Source: Acidobacteriota bacterium (GTDB taxonomy: Bacteria; Acidobacteriota; Blastocatellia; Pyrinomonadales; Pyrinomonadaceae). From it: a stretch of DNA of 28,646 nucleotides. Below, one piece after another: positions 23,472-28,646 of the stretch (positions are counted from its first letter, which is position 1; each line of letters begins with the position of its first letter). The translations under genes and the position numbers were made by a program. The notes below the pieces were generated by a model, which was not told where the DNA came from, ran no database searches, and worked only from the letters and a program-made list of their open reading frames with translations. The stretch spans positions 1-28,646 of the forward strand of contig JAEWBM010000068.1 in the NCBI GenBank assembly GCA_023391155.1. The letters are read 5' to 3'.

Positions 23472-24428
23472 TTACAGAACTGAACCGCAGCAGAATCTGT
23501 GCATCGCCAAAGCGACAAGCTTTGCGGTCCGGTCATCGACATCGAAATTTGGATTTACCTCCGAGAATTCAATAACCCGTGTGTTCGAAAGAGACGCGGC
23601 ATACTGCACAAGCTGTATAAACTCTTCTGCTCGCAGTCCCATCGGCGAAGGGGCCGAAGTCGCCGGGGCATCGCTTGCTCGCACGGCATCGATATCAAAT
23701 CCAAAGAAGGCACTGAAACTGGCACTGTGATTGATAAAGTTCTGCCGGATCTGTTCCTTGATCTCGGTATCGATCGCTTCGCGCGAGCGAAGTAGATCAA
23801 GACCTATTCGATGAACGCCGAGACTGCGGATATAGTCGTAGTAAACTGGCGAACACAAGTGCGACTGAAACCCGACCTGATAAAAAAGCCTCGGCTCGAG
23901 CAAACCTTCGTCCAACAATTGGCGATAGGGCGTACCGCTGTTACGCTTTTCCGCGATTCGGACATCCAAGTGTGAATCGACGCTCACAGCGATCCAATTT
24001 CCGGGCCCGAATGCCTCGGCCATCGCCCGCCCGTCAGGATAACTAATATCGTTGCCTCCGCCGAGAACGATCAGCAGCTTATCGTCGGCGAGAAGCTGCT
24101 TTACGATCTGGCAATGTCGATCGTGGATGTCTTCGAGAGAGCCTTCAGTCACGACATCCCCAAGATCGAAAATTTGCCTTACCACGCGGAACGGCGTCAA
24201 CTTGTAAAACTCACGACGTATGGCGGTCGGAGCGCCATCCGCCCCGGGACGGCCCTGGTTCCGGCGAACCCCTTCATCCTGTGGACAGCCGAGGATCACC
24301 ACCTCTGCAGCGGAATAATCCGTCGGGTCGATTGAAACGACCTCGCCAAGCCGGGGGTCGTTAGGATCATTTCTCGAGAAAAACAGGCCGGCATCGGGCC
24401 GAGTTGTAAGGTCAAATATATTGGTCAT
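23472..24428 (-). CDS. hutG: Arginase-family hydrolase, probable formimidoylglutamase
   Basis: This ureohydrolase-family enzyme probably hydrolyses N-formimidoyl-L-glutamate to glutamate and formamide in histidine degradation; hutU, about 3 kb away, supports this. The 318-residue protein has the binuclear metal motifs VSVDSHLDV and FGFDIDAVRASDAP. The first motif, normally GGxHD, reads GGGNDISYPDG, with Asn in place of the first His. I recall that some formiminoglutamases carry Asn at this position, so it may be a subgroup mark rather than a defect. An agmatinase or arginase role is less likely. It heads the operon with the DUF4286, zinc-ribbon and SIMPL genes. The gene symbol is provisional. 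Confidence 0.8.
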   Translation of the reverse strand: MTNIFDLTTRPDAGLFFSRNDPNDPRLGEVVSIDPTDYSAAEVVILGCPQDEGVRRNQGRPGADGAPTAIRREFYKLTPFRVVRQIFDLGDVVTEGSLEDIHDRHCQIVKQLLADDKLLIVLGGGNDISYPDGRAMAEAFGPGNWIAVSVDSHLDVRIAEKRNSGTPYRQLLDEGLLEPRLFYQVGFQSHLCSPVYYDYIRSLGVHRIGLDLLRSREAIDTEIKEQIRQNFINHSASFSAFFGFDIDAVRASDAPATSAPSPMGLRAEEFIQLVQYAASLSNTRVIEFSEVNPNFDVDDRTAKLVALAMHRFCCGSVL

Positions 24429-24577
24429 TGTGCGTTGCTCGGCGGAACAATTTGAGCGGAATTAACTTGTACCGATAATAACCCAACGAGAGATTTTGAA
24501 GAAATTGGTTGGAGCCGCGACAGGCTGAACCAGAAAATCCTTGCCCTCGCGAGGCGAGAGGATTAATCTAGGGAATT

Positions 24578-26074
24578 ATGAAAATACTGCTTGTCTATCC
24601 CGAATTTCCGGATACTTACTGGAGTTTCCGGCACGCGCTGAAGTTTGAGGGCAAAAGGGCAGCTTTTCCGCCGCTTGGCCTGCTTACCGTTTCCGGAATG
24701 CTACCCCCATCTTGGGAGCGCCGGCTCGTCGACCTGAACGTCGAGGAGCTATGGCCGGATGACGTGGAATGGGCCGACATGGTCTTTATCAGTGCCATGA
24801 TCGTACAGAATGAATCTCTCGCGCATGTTGTTGAGCTTGCGCGTTCCATGGGCAAGACGGTTGTTGTCGGCGGCCCTTATGTTTCGACAAGTCCCGAAAG
24901 GATCCCCGATGCCGACCATATCTTTATCGGGGAGGCCGAGGCGACGCTGCCCGAGTTTATTAAGGACCTTGAGCACGGAACGGCAAAAACAATATACAAG
25001 GCCGAAGAACGGCCGTCTCTCCTGGAAACTCCGGTTCCCGATTTTTCGCTCGTCAATATGCAACATTACAGTGCGATGAACATCCAGTATTCGCGCGGAT
25101 GTCCGTTTAACTGTGAGTTTTGCGACATCATCGAGATCTATGGCCGGGTGCCGCGGACAAAGTCGAACCAGCAGATGCTGGCCGAATTGGATGCCCTAAA
25201 ATCGACAGGCTGGCGGGGCCTGGTGTTTATTGTCGACGACAACTTTATCGGCAACAAGAAGAACGTTCGTTTGTTTATGCCCGATCTTATAACGTGGTCG
25301 CGGGAAAATGATCATCCCTTTTCCTATATAACAGAGGCAAGCGTTAACTTGGCCGAGGACGACGCTCTGCTTCAACAGATGGAAGATGCGGGGTTCAGAA
25401 GGGTTTTCCTGGGAATCGAGACACCGGTTGAAGAGAGTTTAAAAGAGGCCCACAAGGGGCAAAACACGCGACGCGATCTGCTCGAATCGATTCACAAGAT
25501 CCAGAGCTATGGAATGGAGGTTATGGCCGGGTTTATCGTTGGGTTCGACAGTGATCCCGAAGATATATTCGACCGGCAGGTGAATTTTATTCGCGAGAGC
25601 GGGATACCGCTGGCGATGGTCGGGCTTTTGGCTGCCCTCCCGGATACTCAGCTCTGGCGGCGGCTGGAGAAAGAGGGAAGGCTGCTCGACGTAAGCACGG
25701 GAAACAACACGGACTGTTCAATAAACTTCGTCCCGAAGATGGATAGGGCTCGGCTGGTGGAAGGTTATAAGAACATTCTGCGAAACATTTACAGCTCGAA
25801 AGAGTATTACCGCAGAGCTCTTGATTGCCTGTCGCGGTTTCACGCCGATCGTATCGAACCGCGGCAGGGAAGCATAGTCGCGGACCTCAAAGCCCTTTAC
25901 AAGATAATTGCCACTCTTGGTGTGAAAGACGCCGAACGTATGGCATTTTGGAAATACTGTTATCAGCTGGTAAGGCGATATCCGCGCGACATCGCACACG
26001 GACTAACGCTTGCGGCAATGGGATATCATTTCAGGCAGATCACCGCGAAATATTGCGATGGGGCCGAGATCTGA
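24578..26074 (+). CDS. B12-binding domain radical SAM protein (DUF4070 type)
   Basis: The 498-residue protein has an N-terminal cobalamin-binding-like Rossmann domain (MKILLVYPEFPDTYWSFRHA, MVFISAMIVQNESLAHVVE, VVVGGPYVSTSPE). The radical SAM core has Cys175, Cys179 and Cys182 in CPFNCEFCDI for the 4Fe-4S cluster, then FIVDDNFIGNKK, ITEASVNLAED and FLGIETPVEESLKEAHKGQN. The C-terminal region resembles DUF4070. Related proteins methylate or rearrange lipids, hopanoids and natural products. The substrate is unknown; no hopanoid genes are nearby. AGGG is 4 bases before the ATG. It is divergent from the hutG-like gene. Confidence 0.88.
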   Translation: MKILLVYPEFPDTYWSFRHALKFEGKRAAFPPLGLLTVSGMLPPSWERRLVDLNVEELWPDDVEWADMVFISAMIVQNESLAHVVELARSMGKTVVVGGPYVSTSPERIPDADHIFIGEAEATLPEFIKDLEHGTAKTIYKAEERPSLLETPVPDFSLVNMQHYSAMNIQYSRGCPFNCEFCDIIEIYGRVPRTKSNQQMLAELDALKSTGWRGLVFIVDDNFIGNKKNVRLFMPDLITWSRENDHPFSYITEASVNLAEDDALLQQMEDAGFRRVFLGIETPVEESLKEAHKGQNTRRDLLESIHKIQSYGMEVMAGFIVGFDSDPEDIFDRQVNFIRESGIPLAMVGLLAALPDTQLWRRLEKEGRLLDVSTGNNTDCSINFVPKMDRARLVEGYKNILRNIYSSKEYYRRALDCLSRFHADRIEPRQGSIVADLKALYKIIATLGVKDAERMAFWKYCYQLVRRYPRDIAHGLTLAAMGYHFRQITAKYCDGAEI

Positions 26075-26269
26075 TCATCGTCCGCAGCACGGACATCTAA
26101 ATTTACTTTCCGAGCGGTCGATCTTTGCAAATCGCTTATCCGCGGCTGCGCGGATCGGCTCTCGATCGTTCGAATCGAAATAATCGTTGATCGCGTTTAC
26201 CAGCTCGAGCTTGTCTAGATTCTGGAGTTGGAGAAAACCGTTAAATATTGTCGCGGTGTCATCTTTCAT
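26075..26269 (-). CDS. Small hypothetical protein ending in a Cys cluster
   Basis: I do not recognise this 64-residue protein. Its N-terminal half is helical (FNGFLQLQNLDKLELVNAIN), then comes a charged stretch, and the C-terminus is FRCPCCGR, with three cysteines that may bind metal with a partner. The TGA stop directly abuts the TGA stop of the convergent radical SAM gene. There is no clear ribosome site. Coding is plausible from composition. Confidence 0.55.
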   Translation of the reverse strand: MKDDTATIFNGFLQLQNLDKLELVNAINDYFDSNDREPIRAAADKRFAKIDRSESKFRCPCCGR

Positions 26270-26335
26270 TTTGGGGCCGTATCCTGTAAGAATTAGTTTT
26301 CAGCATTGTAACGCCTCCCCCTGATCGAATCGATA

Positions 26336-27358
26336 ATGAAGAACATTGTTTTCAGCACCATCGTCCTTATCCATGCCCTTTTGTTCGTTAACACCGCTCA
26401 TGCCCAAGCGGACGATATCTGTGGGGAATTCGGATTTATGCCGACGCTTGACGCTCCGCGGCTGAGCGCTCCGTATCTTTACGGGAAGATACGGCTGACC
26501 GGAGTCGACGGTTCGTCGAAGCTACCGAAGGTGACCGTGATCTATGCAAATCGAGGCCAGTCGCCGGAACGCATCACCGTCGGGCGATCAGGATCTTATT
26601 GCTTTCGCGTTAGCGGCGGCCAGGGCGGAAATCTTGTGATCGAACTCGACGGGGCAGAGATCGAGAGGCGTGTAGTTCCGAATTTCGGCACTGCACAGCA
26701 GAGGGAAGATTTTGAAATAAACCTTGCGAATCCAAGAGTTCCGCCAGCAGGAGCAGTAATCTCATCAAAGTTTAACTATCCGCCGAACGACAAGACAAAG
26801 GAACTGTATCAGCAGGCATCGGCCGCGGAGCGGGAAAAGAAATTTAAAGATGCCGCAAAACTAATGACCCAGGTCGTCGAGATCGATGAAGCAGACTTTA
26901 TCGGTTGGGCATATCTCGGCACCCTTTATTTCGAGCAAAAAGACCTGGCAAACGCGGACGCCGCCTACCGCAAGTCTTTGGAAAAGAATCCGGACTATAC
27001 ACCGGCATGGGTGAACGTCGGAAAGCTGCGTATCGCTCAGAAACAATATGAAGCGGCGATCGAGATTCTCAAGCACGCCGCATCGCTTGAACCGGAATCC
27101 GCTCCGATCTATCAAGCTCTCGGCGAGGCATATTTGCTGAACAAACAAGGGACGCTCGGGGCACAAGCGTTGAATCATGCAATAAGGCTCGACCCGGTTG
27201 GTATGGCGGAAGTTCATCTACAGCTCGCACATCTGTTCCAACTTGCAAAGGCGAATAATTTGGCCGCGGCGGAATATAAGAAATTCCTCGAAAAACGGCC
27301 GGAGCACCCGGATCGGAAGAAGTTTGAGAAGTTTATAAAAGACAATCCGCCGGAGTAG
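26336..27358 (+). CDS. Secreted TPR-repeat protein with beta-sandwich N-terminal domain
   Basis: The 340-residue protein has a signal peptide (residues 1-24, ending AHAQ). A roughly 90-residue beta-rich domain follows that looks like a carboxypeptidase-regulatory or PEGA-type domain (YLYGKIRLTGVDGSSKLPKV, GSYCFRVSGGQGGNLVIELD). Then come about five TPR units (about 160-320), such as AYLGTLYFEQKDLANADAAY, VNVGKLRIAQKQYEAAIEIL and YQALGEAYLLNKQG. It probably acts in the periplasm as a protein-protein interaction scaffold; this layout is frequent in Acidobacteriota. A bidirectional terminator follows. Confidence 0.8.
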   Translation: MKNIVFSTIVLIHALLFVNTAHAQADDICGEFGFMPTLDAPRLSAPYLYGKIRLTGVDGSSKLPKVTVIYANRGQSPERITVGRSGSYCFRVSGGQGGNLVIELDGAEIERRVVPNFGTAQQREDFEINLANPRVPPAGAVISSKFNYPPNDKTKELYQQASAAEREKKFKDAAKLMTQVVEIDEADFIGWAYLGTLYFEQKDLANADAAYRKSLEKNPDYTPAWVNVGKLRIAQKQYEAAIEILKHAASLEPESAPIYQALGEAYLLNKQGTLGAQALNHAIRLDPVGMAEVHLQLAHLFQLAKANNLAAAEYKKFLEKRPEHPDRKKFEKFIKDNPPE

Positions 27359-27367
27359 TTCTTAGCG

Positions 27368-27394
27368 GAGCGGAAAAGCTCGGCTTTTCCGCTC
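27368..27394. terminator. Bidirectional hairpin between convergent genes
   Basis: A perfect 11-bp stem (GAGCGGAAAAG with CTTTTCCGCTC) and a 5-nt loop lies between the stop of the TPR gene and the stop of hutU. No long T-tract follows on either strand, though the stem contains A/T runs. Confidence 0.6.
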
Positions 27395-27410
27395 GGCAAC
27401 GGTCTGTTTG

Positions 27411-28646
27411 TTAGCCCAGCATCGGAATCTTCACATCATTTCTTACCGCAAATTCTATCGCTTCTTCATATCCCGCGTCGGCGTGGCGGATGATGCCCAT
27501 GCCGGGATCGGTGGTTAGGACGCGTTCTATGCGACGGGCGGCTTCGGGCGTGCCGTCGGCAACTATAACTTGGCCGGCGTGTAGGGAATATCCGATGCCG
27601 ACACCGCCGCCGTGGTGGAGCGAAACCCAAGTTGCCCCGCCCGCGACATTTATCATCGCATTAAGATAAACCCAGTCGGCGATCGCGTCGCTTCCGTCCT
27701 TCATTGCCTCGGTTTCGCGGTTCGGCGATGCGACACTGCCGCAATCGAGATGATCTCGTCCGATGACGATCGGAGCCTTTAGTTCGCCGGAGGCGACCAT
27801 TTCGTTGAGCTTTAAACCTGCCTTCGCCCGGGCACCGTAACCGAGCCAGCAGATGCGAGCCGGAAGGCCCTGAAACTCAACCTTTTCCTGTGCCATCGTC
27901 AGCCACCGGGCAAGATGGTCGTCCTCGGGGAAGAGATTCATAATCGCCTCGTCGGTTTTATAAATGTCTTCTTTATCGCCTGAAAGTGCGACCCAGCGAA
28001 ACGGCCCTTTGCCTTCGCAAAAAAGCGGGCGGATGTAGGCGGGAACAAAGCCCGGATAATCAAACGCGTTCAGGACGCCGTTATCGAGCGCCCGCTGGCG
28101 GAGATTATTGCCGTAATCGAAAACGATAGATCCCCGCCTTTGAAATTCCAGCATAGCCTCGACATGTTTTGCCATCGAGTCCATCGCTGCCTTTTCATAC
28201 GCCCCCTGATCTTGTTTGCGAAACCCGGCCGCGTCATCGACGCTATAACCCACCGGAATGTACCCGTACAAAACATCGTGTGCGGATGTTTGATCCGTGA
28301 CGACATCGGGAATTATTCCGCGCTCCAATAATTGCCAATGCACCTCGGCGGCATTTCCTAACAGGCCGATCGAAAGAGCTTCTTTCTTGTCCTTGGCCTC
28401 GAGCGCCATTTTTAAAGCTTCGTCGATATCCTCTGAAGACCGATCCAATTGCTTTAACTGCAGCCGCCGTTCGATACGCCAAGGATCGACCTCCACTAAC
28501 AGTCCGACACCGCCGTTGAAAGTGATCGCCTGGGCCTGTGCCCCGCCCATCTCGCCCAATCCGCCCGTCAGCACCAAACGTCCCGAAAGGTCGCCCCAGC
28601 CGTGCTGTCTCGCCAGCGAGCCGAACGTTTCGTACGTCCCCTGCAA
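27411..28646 (-). CDS. hutU: Urocanate hydratase, 3' part (5' end beyond the window)
   Basis: This enzyme hydrates urocanate to imidazolone propionate in histidine degradation, using tightly bound NAD+. The frame is open to the window edge; 411 residues are visible and about 145 N-terminal residues are missing compared with the usual 550-560. Visible parts are LVLTGGLGEMGGAQAQA (NAD-binding), TDQTSAHDVLYGYIPVG, FDYGNNLRQRA, the catalytic Cys in RDHLDCGSVASPNRET and WVSLHHGGGVGIGYSLHAG. It reads in the same direction as the hutG-like gene, but two oppositely oriented genes lie between them. Confidence 0.96.
   Translation of the reverse strand: MQGTYETFGSLARQHGWGDLSGRLVLTGGLGEMGGAQAQAITFNGGVGLLVEVDPWRIERRLQLKQLDRSSEDIDEALKMALEAKDKKEALSIGLLGNAAEVHWQLLERGIIPDVVTDQTSAHDVLYGYIPVGYSVDDAAGFRKQDQGAYEKAAMDSMAKHVEAMLEFQRRGSIVFDYGNNLRQRALDNGVLNAFDYPGFVPAYIRPLFCEGKGPFRWVALSGDKEDIYKTDEAIMNLFPEDDHLARWLTMAQEKVEFQGLPARICWLGYGARAKAGLKLNEMVASGELKAPIVIGRDHLDCGSVASPNRETEAMKDGSDAIADWVYLNAMINVAGGATWVSLHHGGGVGIGYSLHAGQVIVADGTPEAARRIERVLTTDPGMGIIRHADAGYEEAIEFAVRNDVKIPMLG

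Overview
The window looks like chromosomal DNA from an environmental bacterium, most likely an acidobacterium of the Blastocatellia type. This is inferred from high-GC coding, a secreted VWFA-related protein of the kind common in Acidobacteriota, short palindromic intergenic repeats, and several small zinc-ribbon membrane proteins. No sequence search was possible. There is no phage, insertion sequence or CRISPR array. Most genes are core or housekeeping genes, with some accessory insertions.

Left part (1-8760): the end of a truncated hypothetical gene; a small gene with its own promoter and terminator; an MFS transporter; a 261-bp palindrome-rich element bounded by inverted heptamer arrays; a periplasmic lytic transglycosylase; a sugar epimerase-like and Gfo/Idh/MocA dehydrogenase pair; a zinc-ribbon membrane protein with a LITAF-like tail; a secreted VWFA-related protein; and a membrane-anchored coiled-coil protein.

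Middle part (8730-20510) is the conserved translation cluster, read leftwards: thrS, infC (AUU start), rpmI, rplT, a membrane protein, then pheS, pheT, a ZapB-like coiled coil, zapA and a 6S RNA candidate. Two insertions disturb it. A rightward tdh - antitoxin - toxin - kbl cassette (threonine to glycine plus acetyl-CoA, with a RelE/ParE toxin module inside) lies between rplT and pheS. A zinc-ribbon/DMP19 gene broken by one frameshift lies between pheS and pheT. The beta subunit PheT lacks the usual tRNA-binding insertion domain.

Right part (20511-28646): a double SpoIIAA-like protein, tRNA-Val(GAC), and a leftward operon of formimidoylglutamase (hutG-like), a DUF4286-like protein, a zinc-ribbon membrane protein and a SIMPL-domain protein. 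These are followed by a B12-binding radical SAM protein, a tiny Cys-rich protein, a secreted TPR protein and the 3' part of urocanate hydratase (hutU). The hutG-like and hutU genes indicate histidine degradation, though they are not one operon.

I see no clear wholly new system. The points most worth a second look are the broken zinc-ribbon/DMP19 gene inside pheST, the toxin-antitoxin pair inside the tdh-kbl operon, the heptamer-bounded repeat element, and the LITAF-like bacterial protein.
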